Position numbers and translations under genes: made by a program
NCBI RefSeq assembly: GCF_018294505.1
Contig: NC_057809.1
Coordinates: 134,390,979-134,454,978, forward strand
Direction: 5' to 3'
Length of the DNA: 64,000 nucleotides
Origin: Triticum aestivum
Taxonomy: Eukaryota; Streptophyta; Magnoliopsida; Poales; Poaceae
Notes under the pieces: generated by a model
What the model saw: only the letters and a program-made list of their open reading frames with translations
Told to the model about the DNA's origin: nothing
Databases searched by the model: none
Shown here: one piece after another, positions 44,437-55,894 of the stretch
Numbering within the stretch: position 1 is the first letter of the stretch
Layout of the letters: each line of letters starts with the position of its first letter

Positions 44437-45135
44437 CTATGCGATGGAGGGAGGCACCCCTGGAGAGGGCGCTGATCCTGACGAGGTTCCAGTCACGACA
44501 CCATCCTCCTGAGATCCTGCATAGCGCAACTGTTTCTTCTTCTTGGGGAGTGCCTCAGGAGGGCCCTCGCCTTTGCTATCGGGGTTGTCGATTGCTGCAG
44601 CTTGGAAGGCACGCTCGAGGGAGCATACCACATCTCTTTCTTCGCATGGGACCGTGATGATTCCGCCGCTTCCCGACATCTTGAGGACATTATAGCCGTG
44701 GTGGCTGACGGCCATGAACTTGGTCAGGGCTGGATACCCGAGGATGGTGTTGTATGGCAGACGGATGTGCGCGACGTCGAAGTATATAAGCTCAGAGCGG
44801 TAGTTCTTGCGTTCTCCGAAGGTGACAGGGAGGCGGACCTGTCCTATCAGTGTGGTGGAGCCGTCGGTCACTCCTAAGAAAGGTTTGGTAGGCTGAAGCT
44901 GCTCATAGGGCACATGAAGGTTGTCGAATGTGTTGTAGGACAAGACGTTGAGCCCCGTGCCACCGTCGATGAGGGTTTTGGTGACTTGCACGTTGCTGAT
45001 GACTGGTGAGCAAAGCATTGGGAGGGCGCCAGTAGTGGCTATGCACTTGAGCTGATCTGCCGAGTTGAAGGTGCTGGCACACTGGGACCACCTGAGCGGG
45101 CGCGTGGCCTCGAGCTTGGGGAGGACTGCATTCAC
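44437..45135 (-). pseudogene. Gypsy aspartic protease region, element B
   Basis: The 232-codon frame contains the retropepsin-like core: VTKTLIDGGTGLNVLSYNTF, where LIDGG takes the place of the usual V-D-x-G active site (relatives read DGGS or DTGA), LPVTFG, DVAHIRLPYNTILGYPALTK (the I-L-G hydrophobic-hydrophobic-Gly signature) and MAVSHHGYNVLKMSG. The protease would cut the Gag-Pol precursor. It follows Gag on the same strand with a frame-broken linker (45136-45531). I call it a relic because the linker and the pol are broken. Confidence 0.8.
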
Positions 45136-45531
45136 TTCATGAGCAAACTATTTGAAGATACGCTGCGAGGCTGGGGCCTGAGTGACGCCCAAGATGCAAG
45201 CGATAGCACACGACTCTTGGAAGCCCCCATCCCCCTCGTCTTGATGGTGTTCGTCATTCCTTCTTGGTGGTGGCGGTAGCGGGGGAAGACCGGCGTTGCC
45301 CTCAGGATGATCCTCACGAGGATGGTCCCTCTAGGCGCCCTCGCGAGGATGTTCCTGCTAGCGGTCCTCACGAGGCCTGTCGCGCCATTCCTGGCATGGG
45401 CCATGGTCGTCCCAGCGTCCGCCTCCACGTCCTCCTCGGTCGTAGCCCGGGTCACTGGGCCCGGGGGCGTCGACCGAAGCATCGTTCGCAAATGGCTCTG
45501 AGTTCTTGACAGTCGCTGGTGTTGTGGGTGT

Positions 45532-46563
45532 TCAGGTTGTGGAAGGCGCAGAATGGTCGGCTGCTTCCTTGCGCTTCATGTCCTTGGCCTTGGCCTTCTT
45601 TTCCTCTGCGCCCACAGCTGGCAGCTCAAGGAGGGAGAGGCGCCCCTCCTCAGCTCTTGCGCACTTGGTCGCTAGGCTGAACAACTCCTGAGATGTGCAC
45701 AACTCCTCGTGGATAGCAAGATCCTCCTTCATCTTGATGTCGCGGACGCCGTCAGAGAACGCGGAGATGATGGCCTCGTCCGTGACCTTGGGGATCTTGA
45801 GGCGAGTGTTGTTGAAGCGCTGGATGTACTTCTGGAGGGTCTCTCCTGGTTTTTGCTTGATGCGGCGCAGATCACCCGCGGCCGGCGGGCGGTCGCGAGT
45901 GCCCTGGAAGTTGGTGACGAAGCGGTCGCACATCTCGTCCCAGGAGGAGATCGAGCCCTGAGGCAGGTTCAGGAGCCACGAACAGGCACCGTCTTTGAGC
46001 GCCATTGGGAACCAGTTCGCCATGACTTTCTCGTCACCGTTGGCCGCTTCGATGCTCAGCTTGTAGAGCTGCAGGAACTCCACGGGGTCAAGGGTGCCGT
46101 CGTAGCGAGGAGGCAGATCCGGCTTGAACTTGCCCGGACAGGCGACGCTACGCAACTCAGGGGTGAAGGCGCGACAGCCGGTTGTGGTCGCCGGGGCCCG
46201 TCTCGGAGGTGGAGCTTGGTCTTGACGAGGCCTGCGTGCCGCCACCACAGGCAGCGTGCGGTCTTGGTGAGGTGGCGTGGGGAGCGCAGGTGCAGCTTCT
46301 CGCGGCCGAGGAATCTCTTGGCAACTTCTCTCTTCGCGCGGGGCACCGGGCATGGTGGATCGCGCCGTGGGGCCGCATGCCTTGGTGCCAAGCACTATCT
46401 TGGGGAAGAGATGGTGGAGGCGTTCCATGAGCCACGTCACCCGTGGCTGGCGGAGGGCGTGGCAGAGAGAGGGACGGCGTCGGGAGCCCCCTGCGGCGCG
46501 GACAAGCTCGGCGACGCGGTCGAGCCAGTCCTCGTAGAGGTTGTCGACCGGGTGATAGCGCAT
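45532..46563 (-). CDS. Gypsy Gag (Retrotrans_gag), element B
   Basis: The 343-codon open frame has a Pro/Arg-rich N-terminal third. A Retrotrans_gag core follows: PPRYDGTLDPVEFLQLYKLS, KVMANWFPMALKDGACSWLL, SISSWDEMCDRFVTNFQG, RIKQKPGETLQKYIQRFN, DEAIISAFSDGVRD. Gag assembles the particle. The expected zinc knuckle is not present in this frame; the following 400 bp are frame-broken. The upstream start is uncertain because the frame around 46564-46800 is also open in pieces. It is the only long intact frame of the element. Confidence 0.8.
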   Translation of the reverse strand: MRYHPVDNLYEDWLDRVAELVRAAGGSRRRPSLCHALRQPRVTWLMERLHHLFPKIVLGTKACGPTARSTMPGAPREERSCQEIPRPREAAPALPTPPHQDRTLPVVAARRPRQDQAPPPRRAPATTTGCRAFTPELRSVACPGKFKPDLPPRYDGTLDPVEFLQLYKLSIEAANGDEKVMANWFPMALKDGACSWLLNLPQGSISSWDEMCDRFVTNFQGTRDRPPAAGDLRRIKQKPGETLQKYIQRFNNTRLKIPKVTDEAIISAFSDGVRDIKMKEDLAIHEELCTSQELFSLATKCARAEEGRLSLLELPAVGAEEKKAKAKDMKRKEAADHSAPSTT

Positions 46564-46812
46564 CAGCGATGGAGTGGCGGTGCGACCGTCCTACCGCGCC
46601 GATGGGTGCAGCGAGGACGCTTGCTGCTCGTTCCCTGCTGGGCCGGTGGCGGCGTTGGCGGTAGGCGACGGGGAACGATGGGGTGGCTCACCAACGGGAG
46701 CCGTCTGAGCAACGCGGGCGGTAAGGGCAGTCGACGCTCAGCTCTAGCGCGGCGAGCGTCTTCCATGGAGACGACGGAGCGACGATCGACGGAAGGGAAG
46801 CTACGGGTGCAC

Positions 46813-46831
46813 CCCTACCTAGCACGCCAAA
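46813..46831 (-). other. Primer-binding site of element B
   Basis: Directly after LTR 3 on the minus strand comes TTTGGCGTGCTAGGTAGGGG, the TTGGCGYGCYAGGTAGGGG-type site seen in many grass gypsy elements. It fixes the sense strand of the element as minus and LTR 3 as the 5' LTR. Confidence 0.7.
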
Positions 46832-47318
46832 TGTCGGATCTGGGGTTCCGGCACAACCCTTAAGGTTCGAACTCTGGGGTGCGCGCGAAGTTCTTTCCCT
46901 CCTACTGATCCACGCCCTAGCTCACTAAGATCTCGCGGACGAACTCGACGAACTAGCAACACAAAGACACAAGATTTATACTGGTTCAGGCCACCGTTGT
47001 GGTGTAATACCCTACTCCAGTGTGTGGTGGTGGATTTCCTCTTGGGCTGATGGTGAACAGTACAAGGGGAAGAACAGCCTCCTGAGGTTGAGGTGTTCTT
47101 GTGCTCTGCGAACTTGTGGATGTGAGGATGGAATGGATCCAGTCCCAGATGAGATGCCTCTACGGTGGTGGCTAGTTCTACTTATATAGGCCGTGGTCCT
47201 CTTCCCAAATATTGAGTGGGAAGGGAGCCAACAACGGCGGCCAATTTGAAAGGGGACAACTAGTACAAGCTATCCTGACAAAAGTGGTCTTCGCCTGCAA
47301 AAGGGCTCTGGTGGTGAC
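46832..47318 (-). mobile_element. LTR 3 (5' LTR) of element B, cut by the next insertion
   Basis: It begins TGTCGGATCTGGGGTTCCGG and matches LTR 2 through AAAAGGGCTCT-GTGGTGAC, where TGATACGTCTCC of the next element starts. The remaining 420 bp or so of the LTR should lie beyond the right side of the window. Confidence 0.9.
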
Positions 47319-48740
47319 TGATACGTCTCCGTTGTATCTACTTTTCCAAACACTTTTTCCCTTGTTTTGGACTCTAACTTGCATTACTTGAATGGAACTA
47401 ACCCGGACTGACGCTGTTTTCAGCAGAATTGCTGTGATGTTGTTTTATGTGCAGAAAACAAAAGTTCTCGGAATGACCTGAAACTCCATCGAACATCTAG
47501 TTAAAAATAATAAAAAAATCCTTGCCAAAGATGAATACCAGGGGGCCCACACCCTGTCTACGAGGGTCCGGGGCACGCCCCGCCTAGGGCATGCCCCCCT
47601 ACCTCGTGGGCCCCCTGAGGCTCCTCTGATGCCAACTCCAACTCTATATATTTGCTTTCGGGGAGAAAAAAATGAAGGAGAAGAAATCATCGTGTTTTAC
47701 GATACGGAGCCGCCTCCAAGCCCTAAAACCTAACGGGAGGGCTAATCTGGAGTCCGTTCGGGGCTCCGGAGAGGGGGATTTGTCGTTGTCGTCATCATCA
47801 ACCATCCTCCATCACCAATTTCATGATGCTCACTGCCATGTGTGAGTAATTCCATTGTAGGCTTGCTGGACGGTGATGGGTTGGATGAGATCTATCATGT
47901 AATCGAGTTAGTTTTGTTAGGGTTTGATCCCTAGTATCCACTATGTTCTGAGATTGATGTTGCTATGACTTTGCTATGCTTAATGCTTGTCACTAGGGCC
48001 CGAGTGCCATGATTTCAGATCTGAACCTATTATGTTTTCATGAATATATGTGTGTTCTTGATCCTATCTTGCAAGTCTATAGTCACCTACTATGTGTTAT
48101 GATCCGGCAACCCCGAAGTGACAATAATTGGGACCACTCCCAGTGATGACCATAGTTTGAGGAGTTCATGTATTCACTATGTGCTAATGCTTTGTTTCGG
48201 TTTTCTATTAAAAGGAGGCCTTAATATCCCATAGTTTCCATTAGGACCCCGCTGCCACGGGAGGGTAGGACAAAAGATGTCATGCAAGTTCTTTTCCATA
48301 AGCACGTATGACTAATTCGAAATACATGCCTACATTACATTGATGAATTGGAGCTAGTTCTGTGTCACCCTATGTTATGACTGTTACATGATGAACCACA
48401 TTCGGCATAATTATCCATCACCGATCCAATGCCTACGAGTTCTCCATATACTGGTCTTCGCTTATTTACTTTCCTGTTGCTATTGTTACAATCACTACAA
48501 AATACCAAAAATATTACTTTTGCTTTCATTACTCTTTTTTTACCGTTACCACTACTATCATATTACTTTGCTACTAAATACTTTGCTGTAGATATTGAGT
48601 TATCCAGGTGTGGTTGAATTGACAACTCAACTGCTAATACTTGATAATATTCTTTGGCTCCCCTTGTGTCGAATCAATAAATTTGGGTTGAATACTCTAC
48701 CCTCGAAAGCTTTGCGATCCCCTACACTTGTGGGTTATCA
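47319..48740 (+). mobile_element. 5' LTR of gypsy-type element E1
   Basis: TGATACGTCTCCGTTG ... GTGGGTTATCA, 1422 bp. A TATATA box lies at 47645-47650 after a GC-rich, poly-pyrimidine block. The same LTR occurs truncated at 55479 and, inverted, at 55894 and 62618. The insertion lies within LTR 3 of element B. Confidence 0.92.
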
Positions 48741-48751
48741 AGACTAATTTC

Positions 48752-48768
48752 TGGCGCCATTGCTGGGG
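48752..48768 (+). other. Primer-binding site of E1
   Basis: TGGCGCCATTGCTGGGG begins 11 bases after the LTR end and is nearly the standard TGGCGCCGTTGCCGGGG of this group. In the inverted partner the site is damaged (TAGCACCGCTGCCGGGG at 62592-62608). Confidence 0.8.
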
Positions 48769-48818
48769 AGCATAGCTCTATTCTTTGAGTCACTTGGGAT
48801 TTATATCTGCTGGACACT

Positions 48819-51630
48819 ATGAAGAACTTGAAAGACGCTAAGACAACAATTTATCCCTCAACTACGAGGGGAGGTAAGGAACTGCCATCTAGCTCTGCAC
48901 TTGATTCACCTTTTGTTATGAGTAAGCTTGCGACACCTAAACCTGCTTCTGCTATTCGTTCCGATATGTCGCATGTTATCGATGATGCCACTTCTGCTAT
49001 GCATGATACTTATGATGAAACTACTTCTATGCCTGATAATACTATGCCCCTTAGTGAATTTCTTGATGAACAAATTGCTAGGGCTAGAGAGAAAGAAATT
49101 ATTGAATCTGATTATATTAATGAAAGTGATGATGAAGATAGGCCTGTTATTCCTGAGGGTTATGTTTTTGATATGGAAGCTTCTGCAGCTATTTTAGCTT
49201 GCAAAGATAGTCATGAACTTAAGAGGCTATTAATTAAATGGAGTAAAGAATCTCTTAGAGATAAAATGAAACCTGACCCTGCTTTTGCTACTTCACCTAT
49301 TTGTGTTCCCGATAAGGATTATGAATTCTCTGTTGATCCTGAAATAATTACTTTGGTTGAATCTGATCCTTTCCATGGTTATGAATCTGAAACTGTTGTG
49401 GCACATCTTACTAAATTAAATGATATAGCCACCCTCTTCACTAATGATGAGAGATCTCGCTATTTTTATATTCTTAAAATATTTCCGTTCTCATTAAAGG
49501 GTGATGCTAAGATATGGTTTAATTCTCTTGATCCTGGTTGTGTGCGTAGTCCCCAGGATATGATTTATTACTTCTCTGCTAAATATTTCCTTGCTCATAA
49601 GAAACAAGCTGCTTTAAAGGAAATATACAACTTTGTGCAAATTGAAGAAGGGAGTCTCCCACAAGCTTGGGGGAGGCTTCTCAAGTTACTTAATGCTTTG
49701 TCTGATCATCCTCTTAAGAAAAATGAAATACTAGATATCTTTTATAATGGACTAACCGATGCTTCCAGAGATTACTTGGATAGTTGTGCTGGTTCTCTTT
49801 TCAGGGAAAGAACACCGGATGAAGCTGAAATTTTATTGAATAATATGTTGACAAATGAAAATAATTGGGCACCTCCAGAGCCAGCTCCAGAGCCAATTAC
49901 TGAGCCTATTCCTAAACCAACTCCGAAGAAGAGAGGTGTTCTATTTCTCAGTCCTAAAGATATGCAAGAGGCAAAGAAATCTATGAAAGAAAAAGGTATT
50001 AAAGCTGAAGATGTTAAGAATTTACCTCCTATTGAAGAAATACATGGTCTTAATTTACCGCCTGTTGAAGAAACATATGATCTTAATCCATTACCTATTG
50101 AAGAACCTCCTGATCCCGATAACCCGACACATGTAGTAAAGGTAAATTCTCTCTATAGATTTGATGAAGGTGATATTCCTCACTATAAGTCTGCTAGACA
50201 ATGCTTTGATGAGTCTGATAATTTCATTATCAAACAAGAAAATTTTAATGCTTATTTTGGTAGACAATTAAAACAAAATGCTTATATGATTAAACACTTG
50301 GGTGATTATATGGCTAATATTAGAGGTGAACTTAAACTTGTTAGCAAACATGCTTTTATGGTTACCACTCAAGTAGAACAAGTACTTAAGGCTCAAAAAG
50401 AATTTCTCGATGAAATGAATAGTAAGAAAAATGATTATGCTGTTAGAGTGGCTACTAGAACTGGTAGAATGACTCAGGAACCTTTGTATCCTGAAGGCCA
50501 CCCTAAGAGAATTGAGCAAGACTCTCAGAGAAATAATATTGAAGTACCTAGTTCTTCTAAAAAGAAGAAAAAGAAAAATGATAGGACTTTGCAAACTTCT
50601 AGTGAACCTATTGCTGAACCACCTGATAATCCAAATAATATATCTATTTCTAATGCTGAAACACAATATGGTAATGAACATGAACCTAGTGAAAATGCTA
50701 ATGATGATGTTCATGATGATTCTCAACCTAGTAATGATAATGATGTAGAAGTTGAACCTGCTGTTGATCTTGATAACCCACAATCAAATAATCAACGTTA
50801 TGAGAAAAGAGACTTTGTTGCTAGGAAACATGGTAAAGAAAGAGAATCATGGGTTAAGAAACCCATGCCATTTCCTCCTAAACCATCCAAGAAAAAGGAT
50901 GATGAGGATTTTGAGCGCTTTGCTGAAATGATTAGATCTATCTTTTTGCGTATGCGATTGACTGATATGCTCAAATTGAATCCTTATGCTAAATATATGA
51001 AAGATATTGTCACTAATAGAAGAAAGATACCGGAAGCTGAAATTTCCTCCATGCTTGCTAATTATACTTTTAAGGGTGGAATACCGAAGAAACTTGGAGA
51101 TCCAGGAATACCTACTATACCATGCTCCATTAAAAGAAATTATGTTAAAACTACTTTATGTGATCTTGGAGCTGGTGTTAGTGTTATGCCTCTCTTTATA
51201 TCGTAGACTTGATTTGAATAAGTTGACACCTACTGAAATATCTTTGCAAATGGCTGATAAATCAACTACTATACCTGTCGGTATTTGTGAGGATGTGCCT
51301 GTTGTGGTTGCAAACGTTACTATTTTAACGGACTTTGTTATTCTTGATATTCCCGAGGATGATAGTATGTCTATTATTCTTGGAAGACCTTTTCTGAATA
51401 CTGAAGGGGCTATTATTGATTGCAACAAAGGCAATGTCACTTTTCATGTTAATGGTAATGAGCATACGGTACACTTTCCGAGGAAACAACCTCAAGTTCA
51501 TAGTATCAGCTCTATTGGAAAAATTCCATCGATTATTTTTGGAGGTTTTGGATTTCTTCTTCCTACTGTCAAGAAGAAATATGATATTCTTATTATAGGG
51601 GATGTGCATATCCCCGTTGAGGTAACTTAG
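48819..51630 (+). pseudogene. E1 Gag-protease, one 2-bp frameshift
   Basis: ATG 48819 opens 795 codons: an acidic Ser/Thr/Asp-rich N-terminus, a Retrotrans_gag core at about residues 190-350 (SLKGDAKIWFNSLDPGCVRS, DMIYYFSAKYFLAHKKQAAL, EIYNFVQIEEGSLPQAWGRL, DYLDSCAGSLFRERTPDEAE), a Pro-rich linker, a helical region, and the protease start TTLCDLGAGVSVMP with catalytic D-L-G-A. The frame is lost at about 51190, where ATGCCTCTCTTTATATC lacks a CT that the inverted copy has. The protease continues in another frame (LTPTEISLQMADKS, FVILDIPEDDSMSIILGRPF) to TAG at 51628-51630. No reverse transcriptase, RNase H or integrase follows, so E1 has Gag and protease only. Confidence 0.88.
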
Positions 51631-52168
51631 TGTTATTCAAAATTTCTCCGGTTCCATGTTAATCAGAATGAGTTTGTTAACAAGACTTGATCAACCTTGT
51701 TAGTGGATTCCTTTTGATGAGCATGCGATGGATGAAACTAGAAGCACAACCTTATGTACCACTTTCTGTTATTTAGTTGAAATAAAGTAAACATAGTATT
51801 TTTCTGTCTGTTTCCTCATTTACTCGTGCAATATAAAATATCCCAAAAATAAAAGTCCCCCAAATGCCATGCCAATTTAATATGATTTTTTCGGGAATAT
51901 TTGAGGATTTTTGGTACTGAAAACACCACGGGGGGAGCTGCCACCTGGCCACGAGGGTGGAGGGTGCGCCCTACCCCCAGGGCACGCCCCCCTGCCTTGT
52001 GGGGCTACGGTGGCCCTCCTCCACTTATTCCTGCACCCATCCTCTTCTTCTTCCTCCCCCAAACATGAATAACCAGCTCAAGCACGAGTTCTAGCTCACT
52101 TTGCTGTGATTTTCGATCTCCTTGCTCAAAGCACCTCGCGGACAACTGCTTGGGGAGATTGTTCCTTG
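51631..52168 (+). other. E1 inter-ORF region, LTR-like GC block and leader of ORF2
   Basis: 51900-52040 (CCACGAGGGTGGAGGG, CAGGGCACGCCCCCCTGCC) resembles the GC-rich block before the TATA box of the E1 LTR. It is followed by a CT-rich leader and a splice donor. It may act as an internal promoter for ORF2; that is inference. Confidence 0.45.
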
Positions 52169-52400
52169 GTATGTGACTCCTCCATTGGTCCAATTAGTTT
52201 TTGTTCTAGTGCTTTATTCATTGCAAATTTGTGCTGCATAGGTGACCATGTTCTTGAGCTTGCATATCAAATTTATATGGTTCCAAGTAGTTCTAATGCT
52301 TGATATAGGCTCTAGGCACTTGTAGGAGAAGTTGCTATCAATTTTATTGAAGTTGGCTCACTTTTGTTTTAAGTTACTAAAAATTTCAGAAATTTTTCAG
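52169..52400 (+). other. Leader intron before ORF2 of E1
   Basis: Donor TTCCTTG|GTATGTGAC and acceptor AATTTTTCAG|AGAAAATAATATG. The inverted copy has the same boundaries (59212 to 58980 on the minus strand, 233 bp against 232 bp here), so the signals are conserved. The ATG follows ten bases after the acceptor. Confidence 0.65.
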
Positions 52401-52410
52401 AGAAAATAAT

Positions 52411-53435
52411 ATGCTTAGGAAGATGTTCCAAGGTGGTTCTTCAAGGAAGCAAGGCCCCAGGATTGCAATGCGTGATGCTGATGAGGAGCCCCCAAGGGAC
52501 GCTCTAGTGCCGCCCTGTGAATGGCCTTCGGAAAATTTTATGGATCGAGCGGGAATCAAAGAAGAATTTAATGCATATTTGCGTAACGCCGATCTTGTGG
52601 ACTTTGAGGCAGACAAATGCCCCCAATACCATCAACTCACTAGCTCATTTGTGAGGAGGTTTGAGTTTTCATCTTCGCGTAATTCTCCTTCAGTCATGTT
52701 TGATCTTTATGACAAATCTTATACCATGGACTTAGAGGATTTTACTTTTGCTTGCAAACTTCCACAATGGGGTAGTACTATTGATCCCCGTAAATCTGAA
52801 TTTAGAGACTTTCTTGCTGGCATAATTGAAGGGGAATCTAGAGATATAACGCAACTACCATAGGGAGCATTCACTTTCCCGCTATACATTATTTTGCTCT
52901 CTTCATAGGTAGGTGCATAAATGCTAAGGATGAAGCATGTCACATGTGTGTCCCTGACCTTAGCATTCTCAGGAGTGCTGTGTTAGGAGACCAATCTTAT
53001 CATATGGGAGCCATTGTAGCTCGTAGGTTGCATCATATTAGATATAATGGAGATTTCTTTGGAGGAATTTATGCAACCCACTTAGCTAATTTTCTTGAGG
53101 TGGACGTTCGTGAGGGTGATATGGAGTTACCTCCTGCTTATTTAGATATTAATTCTATGGCCTCCCATCAGTTTGTCGAGAGGACTGAATCACCTCTCCA
53201 GTATCGACTAATCTTTAACAAATGACATGTTGTCCGTATTACTCTCCCTGCTCCTGCCTTCTTTGATTCTCAGACAAAAGGAAGATATACCATTACCAGA
53301 GAGGAGGCAGATGAGTATGAGAGGAGAGCAGAGGCAGCCTGACGCCACGCTGCAGCTCAGGCGGCAATAGTCGCTGCATCGCACTACGACCCCAGCTACA
53401 CCTACGGGTATCCGCCAGGCCATCCCTGGCAATGA
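52411..53435 (+). pseudogene. E1 ORF2, Athila ORF1-like protein of unknown role
   Basis: It starts MLRKMFQGGSSRKQGPRIAM. Blocks are EWPSENFMDRAGIKEEFNAY, FVRRFEFSSSRNSPSVMFDL, SYTMDLEDFTFACKLPQWGS, then after a 1-bp deletion near 52853 HMCVPDLSILRSAVLGD, ARRLHHIRYNGDFFGGIYAT and ELPPAYLDINSMASHQFVER. Two TGA codons (53223-53225 and 53340-53342, Arg codons in the partner) precede a Glu/Ala-rich tail ending YGYPPGHPWQ. It resembles the plant retrotransposon ORF found in Athila-type elements. No enzyme motif is visible. Length without breaks is about 341 residues. Confidence 0.75.
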
Positions 53436-55478
53436 ACCAACTTAGGCCAAAAGCCTAAGCTTGGGGGAGTACGTATTTCCCACCGACAGTACATTTATGT
53501 TTACACACACTCATTGCTAGATGTCGGTGCTCATACTCTTTCACTGTAATATCCATGCTAGTTTATTTTCTTTTTCCTGCTTTCTTCTTCTGTGTTTGTT
53601 AAACCTTAAGAAAAACCAAAAAATAGTAATAGCTTCTAGCTAGTTTACTTTCATGCTGTAGTAGTAAAAATTAAAAACAAAAACCAAAAATATTTCCCGT
53701 TCTTCTTTTGCTTGTTGGGAGCTTTCCCATGTAAATAGTTTTATTTCTTTTCGTTTCTTTGGGGGTCGATAGGTGAAGACCATAATTAAATTGTTGAAGT
53801 GGTTCTTATATGCATTAATGTTGATTTAACCAAGAGCCCATATTACCTTGTCTTCTCCTGTTTATTGAATGCTCGCAGATTACAGCTTAGTCCAATGCAC
53901 GTGCACTCTTATTATTATTCACATCATTCGGTCATGCAAGTGAAAGGCAATTATGATGATATATGATGGACTGGCTGAGATGAGAAAAGCTGGTATGACC
54001 TCGACCTCTCTTGTTTTTGTAAATATGATGAGTTCATCGTTCTTGATTCAGCTTATTATGAATAAACATGTTTGCAATGACAATTAGAGATCATGGTTGC
54101 TCGTGCCATGCTTGATTAGCTATGAGTTATAATGGTTTACCTTGCGTGCCAACATGCTATTAAAATGGTTGTGATGTGGTATGATGGGGTGGTGTCCTCC
54201 TTTGAATGATTTAAGTGACTTGACTTGGCACATGTTCACACATGTAGATGAAACAAATCAACATAGCCTTCACGATATTTATGTTCATGGTGGATTATAT
54301 CCTACTCATGCTTGCATCCAATGTTTATTAATTTTAATGCATGTGCATGACTGTTGTCGCTCTCTAGTTGGTCGCTCCCCAGTCCTTTGCTAGCCTTCAC
54401 TTGTACTAAGCGGGAATACTGCTTGTGCATCCAATCGCTTAAACCCCAAAGTTATTCCATACGAGTCGACAATACCTTCCTATATGTAGTATTTACCTGC
54501 CGTTCCAAGTAAATTTGTATGTGCCAAACTCTAAACCTTCAAATAAACATTTTGTTTTGTATGCTCAAATAGCTCATGTATCAACTAGGGCTGCCCTTAT
54601 CTTCCATGTTAGGCGGGTTATTCTCAAGAGGAGTGGACTCCACTCCTCATTCACGAGAAAATGGCTGGTCACCGAGATGCCCAGTCCCATGCTTTATGCA
54701 AACTAAATCAAAATAATTGCAAACAAAACTCCCCCTGGGACTGTTGCTAGTTGGAGACACTCGTTGTTTTGAGCAAGTCATGGATTGATGCTTGTTGGTG
54801 GAGGGGGAGTATAAACTTTACCATTCTGTTTGGGAGCCGCCTATAATGTGTGTAGCATGGAAGATATCGCCATCTCTTAGTTGTTATGTTGACAATGAAA
54901 GTATGCCTCTCAAAATATTATTTATCTCTATTTCAAAACCGAGCTCCGGCACCTCTACAAATCCCTGCTTCCCTCTGCGAAGGGCTTATCTATTTACTTT
55001 TATGTTGAGTCATCACCCTCTTATTAAAAAGCACTAGCTGGAGAGCACAACAGCCATTTGCATTCATTAATGTTAATTTATATTGGGTATGACTATGATT
55101 GGATCTCTTTTACCATGAATTACAATGTCTAGTCAGTCCTTGATCTTTAAAGGTGCTCTGCATTTATGTTTTGCGGTCTCTGAAAGGGCTAGCGAGATAC
55201 CATCTTGTTATATCATATTATAATTGTTTTTGAGAAAGTGTTGTCATCCGAGATTTATTATTATGATTCGCTAGTTGATTATGCTATTGATATGAGTAAT
55301 CATGAGACCTAAGAATTATTGCAAATGTGGCTAGTCATAATCCTTGTTGAAAACTTGAATGCTGGCTTTACATAATTACAACAACAAGAGCAAACAGAGT
55401 TTGTGAAAGTTTTTCTTTCTCTTTCAGTTTATCAACTGAATTGCTTGAGGACAAGCAAGGGTTTAAGCTTGGGGAAGT
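53436..55478 (+). other. E1 long 3' untranslated region to polypurine tract
   Basis: About 2 kb without coding frames. It matches 55895-57943 of the inverted partner nearly throughout, including small motifs such as CCAAAAGCCTAAGCTTGGGGG at the start and GTTTAAGCTTGGGGAAG (polypurine tract, 55461-55477) at the end. Confidence 0.75.
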
Positions 55479-55894
55479 TGAAACGTCTCCATCGTATCTA
55501 CTTTTCCAAACACTTTTGCCCTTGTTTTGGACTCTAACTTGCATGATTTGAATGGAACTAACCTGGACTGACGCTGTTTTCAGCAGAATTGCCGTGATGT
55601 TGTTTTATGGGCAGAAAACAAAAGTTCTCGGAATGACCTCAAACTTCACGGAACATCAGGGGGCCCACACCCTGTCCGTGGAGTTTTTCTTCGGGTATTT
55701 TTCTTATTTTGCAAATAGATGTTCCGTGGAGTTTCAGGTCATTTCGAGAACTTTTGTTTCTGCACATAAATAACACCATGGAAAGTCTGCTGAAAACAGC
55801 ATCAGTGTGGGTTAGTTCCATTTAAATCATGCAAGTTAGAGTCCAAAACAAGGGCAAAAGTGTTTGGAAAAGTAGATACGATGGAGACGTATCA
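55479..55894. repeat. Junction of two truncated 3' LTRs, tail to tail
   Basis: 55479 to about 55678 is the first 200 bp of an LTR in plus orientation (TGAAACGTCTCCATCG...). From about 55679 to 55894 comes the first 216 bp of the same LTR in minus orientation (...GATGGAGACGTATCA). The switch occurs near CCACACCCTGTCCGTGGAG. The plus part also lacks about 44 bp present in the LTR at 47319. Neither 3' LTR is complete. Confidence 0.88.

Noticed and set aside
45709..46863. 384-codon plus-strand frame across the Gag gene of element B
   Set aside because: It is the complement of the Gag frame in GC-rich DNA. Gag has a clear Retrotrans_gag core while this frame has no domain.
50268..50783. Ile/Arg-rich minus-strand frames in E1 (and 60607-61122 plus in E2)
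   Set aside because: Shadows of the AT-rich Gag coding strand, present in both arms only because the coding strand is conserved.
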